5,722 bases of DNA from contig JACCSL010000640.1 in NCBI GenBank assembly GCA_013812995.1, forward strand, positions 1-5,722, given 5' to 3'. Within the stretch, counting starts at the first letter, position 1; each line of letters begins with the position of its first letter. The notes beneath the pieces are model-generated. The model saw nothing but the letters and a program-made list of their open reading frames with translations, made no database searches and was not told the origin of the DNA. Positions 1-5,722 of this stretch are shown here, piece after piece. Source of the stretch: Ardenticatenales bacterium (lineage in GTDB: Bacteria; Chloroflexota; Anaerolineae; Ardenticatenales; Ardenticatenaceae). Position numbers and translations under genes: made by a program.

Positions 1-707
1 ACCAGGCACAGCGCGAGAAGGTCTCCATCAAGGTCTTCCCGGACCTCTTCCAGTTCATGGCGGGGGAGATGACTATCGGGGATCTCAATGGCCTGCCGCT
101 ACTCACCGTGCGCGATATTGCGCTCCAGGGCTGGAAGCTGGGCGTTAAGCGGCTGGTCGATATGCTGCTGAGTGGGATGGCGCTTGTCGCCCTATCGCCG
201 CTCATGCTGCTGATTGCGATTCTCATCAAATTGGAGAGCCCAGGTGCGGTCTTCTTCACGCAGGAGCGCATGGGGTTGGATGCCAGGCCGTTCCGCCTCA
301 TCAAGTTTCGCTCCATGCGGCAGGATGCCGAGCGCCATGCCACCTGGACCACCGAGAATGATCCCCGCGTGACACGCCTCGGCCGCTTCATTCGCAAGAC
401 GAGCATCGACGAGCTGCCCCAGTTCATCAATGTGCTGTTGGGCGAGATGAGCATTGTCGGGCCGCGCCCCGAGCAGCCGCAGTACGTGGAACAGTTTCAG
501 CAATCCATCCCGCGCTACATGGACCGCCACCGCGAGAAAGCCGGGATTACAGGTTGGGCTCAGGTGAATGGACTACGCGGCGACACCAGCATCTACGAGC
601 GCACCAAGTACGACCTCTGGTACATCGAGAACTGGTCCCTCACCCTGGACTTCAAGATCATGCTCCGCACAGCCGTCAAGATGCTCTTTGACCGCAGCGC
701 GTATTAA
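1..707 (+). CDS. Polyprenyl-phosphate sugar-1-phosphate transferase, C-terminal part (5' end outside window)
   Basis: This is an initiating enzyme of exopolysaccharide or O-antigen-type synthesis. The family moves a sugar-1-phosphate from a nucleotide sugar to undecaprenyl phosphate at the inner face of the membrane. The frame is open from base 3 with no stop, so the ATG at 57 is internal; 234 residues are visible. Residues 1-40 resemble the end of the Rossmann-like domain that precedes the catalytic part in long WbaP/WcaJ-type enzymes (VSIKVFPDLF, then LNGLPLLTVRD). The bacterial sugar transferase domain follows: KRLVD at 49-53, a hydrophobic membrane segment at about 54-75, KFRSM at 101-105, the catalytic Asp-Glu pair in SIDELPQ (136-137), SIVGPRPE, and GWAQVNGLRGDT near 184-195. 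The NGLRGDT and YDLWYIENWSL motifs favour the undecaprenyl-phosphate glucose phosphotransferase type, but substrate cannot be fixed from sequence. It is separated from the chaperone operon by about 270 nt and is functionally unrelated to it. Confidence 0.93.
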   Translation, partial: QAQREKVSIKVFPDLFQFMAGEMTIGDLNGLPLLTVRDIALQGWKLGVKRLVDMLLSGMALVALSPLMLLIAILIKLESPGAVFFTQERMGLDARPFRLIKFRSMRQDAERHATWTTENDPRVTRLGRFIRKTSIDELPQFINVLLGEMSIVGPRPEQPQYVEQFQQSIPRYMDRHREKAGITGWAQVNGLRGDTSIYERTKYDLWYIENWSLTLDFKIMLRTAVKMLFDRSAY

Positions 708-710
708 AGC

Positions 711-729
711 AAAGTCAAAAGTCAAAAGT
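711..729. repeat. Heptamer tandem repeat, left cluster (GTCAAAA)
   Basis: Two perfect tandem copies of GTCAAAA (714-720 and 721-727) with partial copies on both sides, starting 4 nt after the sugar-transferase stop codon. The 19-nt stretch 711-729 is the exact reverse complement of 855-873, so this cluster and the right-hand cluster form a long inverted repeat. The function is unknown. Confidence 0.85.
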
Positions 730-784
730 AACGGATATTTCGTTGGAATGTCCTTGAAGGGCCAAAGCACAAAGGGATTCTATT

Positions 785-821
785 CTTACCTTTGATTTCC
801 CGGCGGGGCAATAAAGGTAAG
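785..821. repeat. Hairpin between the heptamer clusters
   Basis: CTTACCTTT (785-793) pairs perfectly with AAAGGTAAG (813-821). Inside this stem, CCC (799-801) can pair with GGG (805-807) around a GGC loop, giving an interrupted, GC-capped stem-loop. T-rich DNA follows from 835, but no T-run sits directly after the stem. A terminator for the upstream sugar-transferase transcript is possible but not shown. It is the best candidate for a structure between that gene and the operon promoter. Confidence 0.5.
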
Positions 822-835
822 GTCGTTGTCGTCAC

Positions 836-873
836 TTTTGACTTTTGACCTTTAACTTTTGACTTTTGACTTT
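836..873. repeat. Heptamer tandem repeat, right cluster (TTTTGAC)
   Basis: Five heptamers lie in strict register: TTTTGAC at 836-842 and 843-849, a degenerate CTTTAAC at 850-856, then TTTTGAC at 857-863 and 864-870. They run into a pure pyrimidine tract (871-887) that reaches the operon -35 box. The unit is the reverse complement of the left-cluster unit. Each unit contains TTGAC, the core of a -35 hexamer, although no partner -10 at proper spacing was seen for these copies. Confidence 0.88.
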
Positions 874-885
874 CCTTTCCCCCCC

Positions 886-914
886 TTGACGCTCCCTCCT
901 CGCTTTGCTATTAT
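886..914 (+). promoter_or_regulatory. Sigma-A-type promoter of the hrcA-grpE-dnaK-dnaJ operon
   Basis: The -35 hexamer TTGACG (886-891) and -10 hexamer TATTAT (909-914) are separated by exactly 17 bp. The -10 is preceded by TGC (906-908), an extended -10 element. Transcription should start near 920-922, directly before the CIRCE operator, so HrcA bound there would block initiation. This is a housekeeping-type promoter; with CIRCE beside it, heat induction is expected to come from loss of repression rather than from an alternative sigma factor. Confidence 0.82.
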
Positions 915-922
915 GTTTCGCG

Positions 923-953
923 AATTGGCACTCTAAATAAAGGAGTGCCAATT
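923..953. promoter_or_regulatory. CIRCE operator (HrcA binding site)
   Basis: TTGGCACTC (925-933), a 9-nt spacer, and GAGTGCCAA (943-951). The classic CIRCE is TTAGCACTC-N9-GAGTGCTAA. This copy differs by one matched substitution in each arm, so the palindrome stays perfect, and it extends to 11 bp per arm (AATTGGCACTC / GAGTGCCAATT). Its place between the promoter and hrcA is the standard one for HrcA autoregulation. In mRNA the element would form a stem-loop near the 5' end. Confidence 0.96.
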
Positions 954-973
954 ATAATAGTAGGCCCTGGAGT

Positions 974-978
974 GGAGG
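974..978 (+). promoter_or_regulatory. Ribosome binding site deciding the hrcA start
   Basis: GGAGG lies 5 nt before GTG 984. It rules against the far-upstream in-frame GTG at 945, which sits inside the right arm of CIRCE and has no ribosome binding site. TTG 981 is only 2 nt away from the GGAGG and is too close. Confidence 0.75.
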
Positions 979-983
979 TTTTG

Positions 984-2048
984 GTGGATTTTGAACTAAC
1001 AGAACGACAGCAGGGGATTCTGGGGTTTGTGGTGCGAGAGTATATTCGCCACGCCCAGCCTGTCGGCTCCCGCACGGTGGTCGAGCGCTCTGCCCTGAAT
1101 GTGAGTTCGGCCACGATCCGCAATGAGATGGCAGCGCTGGAGGAGATGGGGCTTCTGAAACATCCCCACACCTCGGCCGGGCGCGTGCCGACGGAGGCGG
1201 GGTACCGCTACTTTGTCGAGTGTTTGATGGAGAAGGCCGATCTGCCGGAGTCCGAGCAGCGGCTGATTCGCCATCAATTTCACCAAGCTCGCATGGACGT
1301 CGAGCAGTGGATGAAGCTGGCAGCGGCGGTGCTTGCCCACACGACCAGCATGGCGAGCGTCATCACATTGCCGCACGCCACGCGCTGCCGCGTGAAGCAC
1401 ATCGAAATCATCAGCATCAGCGATGGACTGGCCCTGATTGTCCTGGTCTTACAGGAGGGAATCGTCAAGCAGCAACTTCTGAGGACGATATCTCCCTATC
1501 CCACCCAAGAACAACTGAATTTCATCGCGAACAAACTCAATGCCTATTTCGGCGGGCTGGACCGTGTGGACATTGTGACACGCCCGGCAGATCTGACGCT
1601 CTTTGAGGGGCGAGTGCGCGAGGCCGTGGTCGAGATGATGGAGCGCGTCGACAGCCGGGGCACGAGTGATCTCTACCGGGACGGCCTGATCCATGTCCTG
1701 CGGCAGCCCGAGTTCTCAGAGGCGGACGCGATTCGTCAGGTGATAGAAATTTTAGAGGAACGCTCGTTGCTTGAGCAGATTGCCACAGAGATTCGCTCCA
1801 CGCGGGGCGTACAGGTGATTATCGGCGGTGAGGGGCGCTGGCAGGAAATCTCGGATGTGAGCCTCGTGATGGCACCGTATGGGGTCCAGGGACGCTCTGC
1901 CGGGATCATGGGTGTGGTTGGCCCCATGCGGATGCCCTACGGGCGCGCCGTCAGCGCGGTACGCTTCATGGCAAGCCTGATGAGTCACCTGCTGTCGGAC
2001 GTTTATCTTGGCGATGATGCCTATTCGGAGGATATAAAACGTGAGTGA
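984..2048 (+). CDS. hrcA: Heat-inducible transcription repressor HrcA
   Basis: HrcA is the dimeric repressor that binds CIRCE and shuts off the chaperone operon, including its own gene. From GTG 984 the product is 354 residues, close to the family's usual 340-350. The start is chosen from the GGAGG at 974-978 and because the family signature LTERQ then falls at residues 5-9. Residues 1-75 form the winged-helix DNA-binding domain: VSSATIRNEMAALEEMGLL (40-58) is the helix-turn-helix, and HTSAGRVPTEAGYRYFV (62-78) is the wing and its flank. The rest is the GAF-like and dimerisation part, ending with the conserved block VSLVMAPYG (292-300), GVVGPMRMPY (310-319) and a C-terminal helix. First gene of the operon, with a predicted leader of about 63 nt containing CIRCE. 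Its end overlaps the grpE start by 8 nt. Nothing is truncated. The family is clear; only the start is open to argument. Confidence 0.96.
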   Translation: MDFELTERQQGILGFVVREYIRHAQPVGSRTVVERSALNVSSATIRNEMAALEEMGLLKHPHTSAGRVPTEAGYRYFVECLMEKADLPESEQRLIRHQFHQARMDVEQWMKLAAAVLAHTTSMASVITLPHATRCRVKHIEIISISDGLALIVLVLQEGIVKQQLLRTISPYPTQEQLNFIANKLNAYFGGLDRVDIVTRPADLTLFEGRVREAVVEMMERVDSRGTSDLYRDGLIHVLRQPEFSEADAIRQVIEILEERSLLEQIATEIRSTRGVQVIIGGEGRWQEISDVSLVMAPYGVQGRSAGIMGVVGPMRMPYGRAVSAVRFMASLMSHLLSDVYLGDDAYSEDIKRE

Positions 2049-2625
2049 GCAGAAGAACAATGTGCCACAAAACGAGATGGCACCTGAGGTAGAAGCCGCG
2101 CAAACCACAGAAGCTACCGATACGGAAGCACCCGCTACTGAGCCGGAGGGTCACAGCGACGAGGTATCCCTGGCGGAGCGCCTCACCGCCCTGGAAAAAG
2201 AGCGGGACGAGTATCTCGATCAGTGGCGACGCAGCGCGGCAGAGTTCCAGAATTTCCGCAAGCGCGAGGAGCGACTTCGCGTGGAGCGGGAGCGTAGTGC
2301 GAATACTCGTGTTCTAAAGAAGTTGCTTCCTGTGATGGACGACCTTCAGCGCGCCGCGCAGTACGTTCCCCAGGAACTGACGAGCAACGACTGGGTCAAC
2401 GGCATGTTGGCGATCGAGCGCAAACTATGGTCCGTGCTGGAGCAAGAGAGCGTCACAACCGTGGATTCTGCGCCCGGCAGCTCTTTTGATCCTACGGTTC
2501 ACGAGGCCCTTCTTTCTGAGGATAGCGAAGAGGTAGAGTCGGGGCATATCACTAAGGAACTAGAACGCGGCTATCGACATGGAGAGACGGTACTTCGCCC
2601 TGCGCGCGTCGCGGTGGCACGATAG
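2041..2625 (+). CDS. grpE: Nucleotide exchange factor GrpE (DnaK co-chaperone)
   Basis: GrpE is the cytoplasmic dimer that opens the DnaK nucleotide pocket to release ADP and so resets the folding cycle. The product has 194 residues, normal for the family. Residues 1-42 are acidic and rich in Glu, Thr, Ala and Pro, probably disordered. Residues 43-95 form the charged coiled-coil dimer helix, including EFQNFRKREER (68-78). A four-helix-bundle region follows, then the beta head (about 136-194) with the signature FDPTVHEA (149-156) and the closing VLRPARVAVA. The start is GTG 2041, with GGAGG at 2027-2031 placed 9 nt upstream. This GTG lies inside the last codons of hrcA, in a different frame, which suggests translational coupling. 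dnaK follows after 30 nt. Identification is firm from the signature and the operon position. Confidence 0.96.
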   Translation: MSEQKNNVPQNEMAPEVEAAQTTEATDTEAPATEPEGHSDEVSLAERLTALEKERDEYLDQWRRSAAEFQNFRKREERLRVERERSANTRVLKKLLPVMDDLQRAAQYVPQELTSNDWVNGMLAIERKLWSVLEQESVTTVDSAPGSSFDPTVHEALLSEDSEEVESGHITKELERGYRHGETVLRPARVAVAR

Positions 2626-2655
2626 ACTGCTTTGAACTGATAGAGGTAAAGCGCT

Positions 2656-4575
2656 GTGGGTAAAATTATCGGTATCGATCTCGGAACAACCAACTCTGTC
2701 GTGGCGGTGATGGAAGGCGGCGAGCCCCTCGTCATTCCCAACGCGGAGGGCTCGCGGCTCACGCCATCGGTGGTCGCGGTAAACCCCAAGACGGGGGAGC
2801 GGCTCGTCGGGCAGATGGCAAAGCGCCAGGCAGTGACCAACCCGACGAACACTATCGCCAGCATCAAACGCTTCATGGGGCGCGCCTTCAGCGACCCACG
2901 AGTGCAGGAAGATCTGGATCGCGTCCCCTACAAGATGCAGCCCGCCTCCAACGGTGATGTGCGCGTGCTTATGGGGGGGAAAGAGTATGCCCCGCCCGAG
3001 ATTTCGGCCATGATTCTGCAAAAGCTGAAGCGCGACGCCGAGGCCTATCTGGGCGAGAGCGTTGAGCAGGCCGTGATTACCGTCCCCGCCTACTTCAATG
3101 ACTCCCAGCGCCAGGCCACGAAGGCCGCCGGGCAAATTGCCGGGTTGGAAGTGCTGCGTATCATCAATGAGCCAACGGCAAGCGCCCTGGCCTATGGATT
3201 GGGCAATCAAAAAGATCAGAAAATCGCGGTCTATGACCTGGGTGGCGGAACCTTCGATATCTCCATCCTGGATGTCGGGGAAGGGGTCTTTGAGGTGCTG
3301 AGCACCGCAGGTGATACCCATCTGGGCGGCGATGACTTTGATCGCACCATCATCGACTGGGCGGCGGACGAGTTCAAGGCGCAGGAAGGGTTGGACCTCC
3401 GCACGGACCCGATGGCCCTCCAGCGTCTGGCAGAGGCGGCGGAGCGGGCCAAGATCGAACTCTCCTCCGTGATGCAGACCGACATCAATCTGCCCTTCAT
3501 CACCGCCACCGCTGAGGGGCCGAAGCACCTGACCTACACCCTCACCCGCGCCAAACTGGAACAACTCACCGAGAAGCTCGTCGAGCGCACGCTGACCCCG
3601 CTGGAAGATGCCCTCCGAGACGCGAGTCTCCAGAAAGAGGATATCGGCGAGGTGATTCTGGTCGGGGGGCAGACGCGAATGCCCGCTGTGCAGGAAGCGG
3701 TCACGCGCTTTTTTGGGAAGGAGCCCCACAAGGGTGTCAACCCGGACGAGGTCGTCGGCATTGGGGCAGCCGTGCAGGCCGGGGTTCTGGCCGGGGATGT
3801 CAAGGATGTGCTGCTGCTCGATGTGACCCCGCTGACGCTTGGCCTGGAGACGGTCGGAGGCGTGGCCTCGCCCATCATTCCTCGCAACACCACAATTCCC
3901 ACCCGCGAGAGCAAGAACGTCTCGACTGCAACAGACAACCAGAGCGAGCTGCGCTTTCATATCGTACAGGGAGAGCGCCCCCTCGCGTCCGAGAACAAAT
4001 CACTTGGACACTTTGAACTGCGGGGGATTCGCCCCGCGCCGCGCGGTGTGCCGCAGATCGAGATGACCTTCGACATCGACGCGGATGGGATCCTCAAGGT
4101 TTCGGCACGGGATAAAGACACCGGGCAGGAAACAGGGATTACCATCACTGCCAGCACCGGGCTGCGGGACGAAGAGGTGGCTGAGATGATCGCGGCGGCG
4201 AAGAATGCCGAGGCAGAGGACAGTGCCCGCCTCGACGAGATCACCGCGCGCAACAAGGCCGAGACGACGCTTCACCGCGCGGGGCGAACGCTGATGGCCT
4301 TCCAGGAACAGCTTGGCGACGACCAGCGAGATCGGCTGAACGCACTACAGGGAGAGCTCCGCGCGGCCCTGAACAGTTCGGAAGAGGGGGCCATCGAGCA
4401 GGTCCGTACCCTGACCAACGAGTTGGCCGAGGCGATCAGCGCGCTGGGCCAGACCCGCCCTACCTATGAGACTCAGACGCCCCCCTCGCCCGAGGAAATG
4501 CAGGACGACGCCAGTACCGAGACACCCCAGGGGGAAGGTGACTCGCCACAGGAAAAAACAGATGAACAATCGTAA
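2656..4575 (+). CDS. dnaK: Molecular chaperone DnaK (Hsp70)
   Basis: DnaK is the ATP-driven cytoplasmic chaperone that binds exposed hydrophobic peptides. The product has 639 residues and is full length. The nucleotide-binding domain covers 1-384: phosphate loop GIDLGTTNS (6-14), catalytic Lys71, NEPTA (171-175), DLGGGTFD (194-201, with Thr199 at the E. coli autophosphorylation position) and [10 protein letters not shown] (334-343). The allosteric linker VLLLD is at 385-389. The substrate-binding sheet runs to about 500 ([28 protein letters not shown]), then the helical lid, then a Pro/Gln/Glu/Asp-rich tail (about 601-639) lacking the EEVKDKK-type ending of E. coli. The segment near 75-105 is present, as in Gram-negative bacteria and unlike Bacillus, where it is missing. 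The start is GTG 2656, with AGAGGT at 2642-2647. The 3' end overlaps dnaJ by 14 nt and carries the dnaJ ribosome binding site. A long opposite-strand frame here is a shadow. Confidence 0.98.
   Translation: MGKIIGIDLGTTNSVVAVMEGGEPLVIPNAEGSRLTPSVVAVNPKTGERLVGQMAKRQAVTNPTNTIASIKRFMGRAFSDPRVQEDLDRVPYKMQPASNGDVRVLMGGKEYAPPEISAMILQKLKRDAEAYLGESVEQAVITVPAYFNDSQRQATKAAGQIAGLEVLRIINEPTASALAYGLGNQKDQKIAVYDLGGGTFDISILDVGEGVFEVLSTAGDTHLGGDDFDRTIIDWAADEFKAQEGLDLRTDPMALQRLAEAAERAKIELSSVMQTDINLPFITATAEGPKHLTYTLTRAKLEQLTEKLVERTLTPLEDALRDASLQKEDIGEVILVGGQTRMPAVQEAVTRFFGKEPHKGVNPDEVVGIGAAVQAGVLAGDVKDVLLLDVTPLTLGLETVGGVASPIIPRNTTIPTRESKNVSTATDNQSELRFHIVQGERPLASENKSLGHFELRGIRPAPRGVPQIEMTFDIDADGILKVSARDKDTGQETGITITASTGLRDEEVAEMIAAAKNAEAEDSARLDEITARNKAETTLHRAGRTLMAFQEQLGDDQRDRLNALQGELRAALNSSEEGAIEQVRTLTNELAEAISALGQTRPTYETQTPPSPEEMQDDASTETPQGEGDSPQEKTDEQS
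4549..4553 (+). promoter_or_regulatory. Ribosome binding site of dnaJ, inside dnaK
   Basis: CAGGA lies 8 nt before ATG 4562, within the last codons of dnaK. It supports ATG 4562 over an in-frame ATG 96 nt upstream at 4466. That earlier start would add 32 Arg/Pro-rich residues that are a frame-shifted reading of dnaK. Confidence 0.65.
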
Positions 4576-5695
4576 AGATTATTACGAGGTCCTGGGAATC
4601 GAGCGTACGGCTTCGGCAGCGGAAATCCGCACGGCCTACCGCAAGCTGGCGCGGCAGTATCATCCCGATCTAAACAAGGGCGACGACGCGGAGGAACGCT
4701 TCAAGGAGCTAAACGAGGCGTATGAGGTTCTTTCCAATACAGAGAAGCGCGCGATGTATGATCGCTTCGGTCATGCCGGGCTTGGCAGCCAGGGCGGATT
4801 CGGGGCAGGTGGCTTCGAGGGTGGCCTGGGCGACATCTTCGAGCAATTCTTTGGCAGCTTTGCACGCGGGGGCACAGGAGCCCGTCGCATGGGGCCTCGC
4901 CCCGGCAACGACCTGCGCACCGCCATCGAGATTACCTTCGAGGAGGCCGTGCGCGGAACCACCGTCGAGGTTTCCGTCGAGCGGCTGGAGGGATGCACGA
5001 CCTGCAAGGGCAGCGGCGCTGCTGCTGGGACGACACCCATCCGCTGCGTTCAGTGCGCGGGTCTGGGCGAGGTGCGCACGGCGCGGCAGAGCATCTTCGG
5101 GCAGGTGGTGGTCACGGATACTTGCCCGCGCTGCAAGGGCGAGGGCGAGGTGGTGTCAACCCCCTGCCCGAGCTGCAACGGTCAGCGCCGCAAGCGCGTC
5201 GAGCGCCACCTGGAGGTCAACGTCCCGGCGGGCATCGATGACGGGATGCGGATTCGGCTGGCGAGTGAGGGCGATGAGGGCATCCGGGGCGGTCCGACGG
5301 GCAATCTCTACGTGGATGTCAATGTCAAAGCGCACGAGTATTTCCGCCGCGAAGGTCAGAATATCCTGCTCGACCTGGAGCTGAACATGGCCCAGGCATC
5401 GCTGGGCGATGAGATTCAGGTGCCTACCATTGACGGGATGCAGCCCATGTCCATCCCCGCCGGAACGCAGACCGGCCAGGTCTTCCGGCTACGCGGCAAG
5501 GGCATTCCCCATGTTCGCAACGAGGACATCCGGGGCGACATGCTCATCAACATCTTCGTCAAGGTACCGACGAATCTCACCGACGAGCAGCGCGAGCTCA
5601 TGGAACGCTTTGCCGAGACCTTGGGCGGCTCCGTGACGCCCCATGCACACAAGGGCGGCTTCTTTGACCGCCTGCGCGATGCCTTCAAAGGGTAG
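4562..5695 (+). CDS. dnaJ: Co-chaperone DnaJ (Hsp40, type I)
   Basis: DnaJ delivers unfolded clients to DnaK and triggers its ATP hydrolysis. From ATG 4562 the product has 377 residues, matching E. coli DnaJ in size, and begins with DYYEVLGI. The J domain covers about 5-70 with the essential HPD at 34-36. The Gly/Phe-rich linker is at about 71-113. The zinc-binding domain has all eight cysteines in four motifs: CTTCKGSG (145-152), CVQCAGLG (162-169), CPRCKGEG (188-195) and CPSCNGQR (202-209). The last has Arg in place of the usual final Gly. The C-terminal client-binding domains contain [13 protein letters not shown] and RLRGKGIP, and the protein ends [11 protein letters not shown], the usual dimerisation tail. 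The start overlaps the end of dnaK by 14 nt, so the two are probably translationally coupled. All domains are present, so this is DnaJ rather than the zinc-finger-less CbpA type. The last codons form one arm of a strong hairpin. Confidence 0.98.
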   Translation: MNNRKDYYEVLGIERTASAAEIRTAYRKLARQYHPDLNKGDDAEERFKELNEAYEVLSNTEKRAMYDRFGHAGLGSQGGFGAGGFEGGLGDIFEQFFGSFARGGTGARRMGPRPGNDLRTAIEITFEEAVRGTTVEVSVERLEGCTTCKGSGAAAGTTPIRCVQCAGLGEVRTARQSIFGQVVVTDTCPRCKGEGEVVSTPCPSCNGQRRKRVERHLEVNVPAGIDDGMRIRLASEGDEGIRGGPTGNLYVDVNVKAHEYFRREGQNILLDLELNMAQASLGDEIQVPTIDGMQPMSIPAGTQTGQVFRLRGKGIPHVRNEDIRGDMLINIFVKVPTNLTDEQRELMERFAETLGGSVTPHAHKGGFFDRLRDAFKG

Positions 5696-5709
5696 GCATC
5701 GCGCAGGCG
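5669..5709 (+). terminator. Stem-loop at the end of the operon, overlapping the dnaJ stop
   Basis: CGCCTGCGCGATGCCT (5669-5684) is the exact reverse complement of AGGCATCGCGCAGGCG (5694-5709), giving a 16-bp, GC-rich perfect stem around a 9-nt loop. The left arm codes for the last dnaJ residues and the stop codon lies at the loop and right-arm junction. Its position fits a transcription terminator or an mRNA 3'-end stabiliser. The following bases (CTGTGTTACAATC) have no true T-run, so classical Rho-independent termination is uncertain. Confidence 0.6.
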
Positions 5710-5721
5710 CTGTGTTACAAT
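5693..5721 (+). promoter_or_regulatory. Possible promoter of the next gene (at window edge)
   Basis: TACAAT (5716-5721) preceded by TGT (5713-5715) looks like an extended -10 element. A weak -35 candidate, TAGGCA (5693-5698), sits 17 bp upstream and overlaps the terminator-like stem. The window ends one base later, so no transcript or downstream gene can be seen. Confidence 0.3.
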
Positions 5722-5722
5722 C

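Noticed and set aside
57..59. ATG 57 as the start of the sugar transferase
   Set aside because: The frame is open to the left edge and the residues before it match the family's upstream domain, so the gene is cut by the window.
711..873. CRISPR array or insertion sequence in the spacer
   Set aside because: The 7-nt units are tandem without spacers, no transposase is present, and no target-site duplication was seen outside the arms.
708..880. A small gene or RNA gene between the sugar transferase and the promoter
   Set aside because: No frame with a ribosome site and start was found, and nothing resembled a tRNA or a known RNA family; the repeats and hairpin account for the visible structure.
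939..953. AAAGGAG (939-945) as a ribosome site for an ATT start at 951 of hrcA
   Set aside because: The match overlaps CIRCE and no ATG, GTG or TTG follows at usable distance. ATT starts are very rare, and GTG 984 has a better context.
2560..3960. 466-codon open frame on the minus strand opposite dnaK and the end of grpE
   Set aside because: It lies fully opposite strongly conserved coding sequence, has no recognisable motif and is His/Gly/Leu-rich, as expected of a GC-rich antisense reading. Long frames antisense to hsp70 genes are a known compositional artefact.
4466..4561. N-terminal extension of DnaJ by 32 residues from ATG 4466
   Set aside because: The extension is an Arg/Pro-rich out-of-frame reading of the dnaK tail. 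ATG 4562 has a ribosome site and gives the standard DnaJ N-terminus.
4722..5384. 220-codon + strand frame inside dnaJ
   Set aside because: It overlaps dnaJ completely in another frame and has a biased Arg/Ala/Ser composition with no motif.

Overview
This window is a bacterial chromosomal segment holding a complete HrcA-controlled heat-shock chaperone operon, hrcA-grpE-dnaK-dnaJ, all on the + strand. Upstream of it is the 3' part of an unrelated envelope-polysaccharide gene, a polyprenyl-phosphate sugar-1-phosphate transferase. Coding DNA is GC-rich. hrcA, grpE and dnaK start with GTG, and only dnaJ uses ATG. The DnaK carries the extra N-terminal-domain segment that Firmicutes and Actinobacteria lack, yet the operon is repressed Firmicutes-style through a CIRCE operator. 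GC-rich DNA, this gene order and the heptamer repeats in the spacer fit a Chloroflexota-type bacterium best. That assignment is inference only and I hold it weakly.

Layout: (1) 1-707, sugar transferase, open at the left edge. (2) 708-983, non-coding. Its first part (711-873) holds tandem heptamers in opposite orientations around a GC-capped hairpin. Its second part (886-953) is the operon control region: a sigma-A-type promoter with 17-bp spacing and an extended -10, followed at once by a perfectly palindromic CIRCE element. (3) 984-2048 hrcA, 2041-2625 grpE, 2656-4575 dnaK, 4562-5695 dnaJ. hrcA/grpE overlap by 8 nt and dnaK/dnaJ by 14 nt, while grpE and dnaK are 30 nt apart. (4) A perfect 16-bp stem-loop begins inside the last dnaJ codons and ends 14 nt past the stop. 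A possible -10 element of the next gene follows at the very edge.

The four operon genes form one self-regulated machine. HrcA binds CIRCE and represses the promoter, DnaK folds clients using ATP, DnaJ delivers clients and stimulates ATP hydrolysis, and GrpE exchanges nucleotide. All four proteins keep their main signature residues and are full length. I found no new biological system. The items most worth a second look are the spacer repeats, the variant CIRCE, the gene-overlapping hairpin and the true start sites of hrcA and dnaJ.
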